Source: Cruorifilaria tuberocauda
Taxonomy: Eukaryota; Nematoda; Chromadorea; Rhabditida; Onchocercidae
Assembly (NCBI GenBank): GCA_013365365.1
Contig: JABVXU010000017.1
Location: 62,001-126,000, forward strand
Reading direction: 5' to 3'
DNA length: 64,000 bases
Shown: positions 63,826 to 64,000 of the stretch, one piece after another
Position numbering within the stretch: the stretch's first letter is position 1
How the letters are laid out: each line of letters opens with the position of its first letter
Made by a program: the position numbers and the translations under genes
Notes under the pieces: model-generated
Told to the model about the DNA's origin: nothing
The model's database searches: none
The model's input: only the letters and a program-made list of their open reading frames with translations

Positions 63826-64000
63826 CTTAAAATGAATAAAAATAAAAAATCTAATCTTTATCAATGATGTACATAAAACATTTCAGTAAAAACCTTTTAA
63901 ATAGAAGAATTATGTTTCTTTTCTATTTTGACAGAGAAAAATATAATCCAATTTTTACTCGCATCTAATGTTTAATCAGTATAATGAGTGATTGTCGTTA

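Noticed and set aside
1..64000. tRNA, rRNA, CRISPR, operon and intact transposon signals
   Set aside because: I looked for tRNA arms and T-loop motifs, closely spaced same-strand genes, regular repeat arrays and transposase or reverse transcriptase motifs, and saw none.

Overview
The window is nuclear DNA from a nematode, most likely a filarial (onchocercid) worm. It is AT-rich, and its genes are split into many short exons separated by introns of roughly 100-900 bases that end in TTTTCAG-like acceptors. It encodes a CUT-1-type cuticlin, which is a nematode-specific cuticle protein. Several first exons sit just behind acceptor-like sites with no visible upstream exon, as expected for spliced-leader trans-splicing. 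I see no operons with close spacing, no tRNA or rRNA genes and no intact transposon. The species call is inference. All gene models below were built by hand from open frames, splice sites and matching intron phases, so exon edges are predictions.

Layout. Positions 1-7117 (minus) hold most of an anoctamin (TMEM16) gene whose 3' end lies off the left edge. Positions 7.2-10.9 kb have no supported gene but show a strong strand asymmetry. Positions 10.96-15.0 kb (minus) hold an unrecognised gene made of very small exons that all begin and end in phase 1 and repeat a GR-x-V-x-L-I-Y-S-E-Y-D-x-P-P-S-E-T peptide. Positions 15.9-22.9 kb (minus) hold a long unrecognised gene of about 19 exons for a secreted, modular, cysteine-rich protein. 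Positions 24.0-25.1 kb (plus) encode a Cys- and Gln-rich protein. Positions 25.1-29.0 kb contain only possible decayed coding sequence.

Positions 29.0-31.4 kb (minus) encode a complete BCCIP/Bcp1 homologue. Positions 34.1-37.1 kb (plus) encode an unorthodox aquaporin with NPM and NPL in place of the two NPA boxes. A long hairpin lies at about 38.0 kb. Positions 38.6-40.2 kb (plus) encode an ALY/REF mRNA export adaptor. Positions 41.7-42.6 kb (minus) encode an 85-residue tail-anchored membrane protein. Positions 45.4-48.4 kb (plus) encode the cuticlin, behind a TATA box. Positions 50.7-53.5 kb (minus) encode a secretory-pathway protein with four EF-hands. Positions 57.3-58.7 kb (minus) encode a possible small secreted Cys-rich protein. 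Positions 59.5-60.1 kb (minus) encode an ABITRAM (Simiate/FAM206A) homologue. Positions 61.5-63.8 kb (minus) hold the 3' part of an ANKRD13 gene that runs off the right edge.

The recognised genes are unrelated housekeeping, membrane and cuticle functions and do not form a pathway. The two neighbouring unrecognised genes at 11-23 kb, one of symmetric micro-exons and one encoding a repeated Cys-module secreted protein, are the best candidates for undescribed nematode biology.
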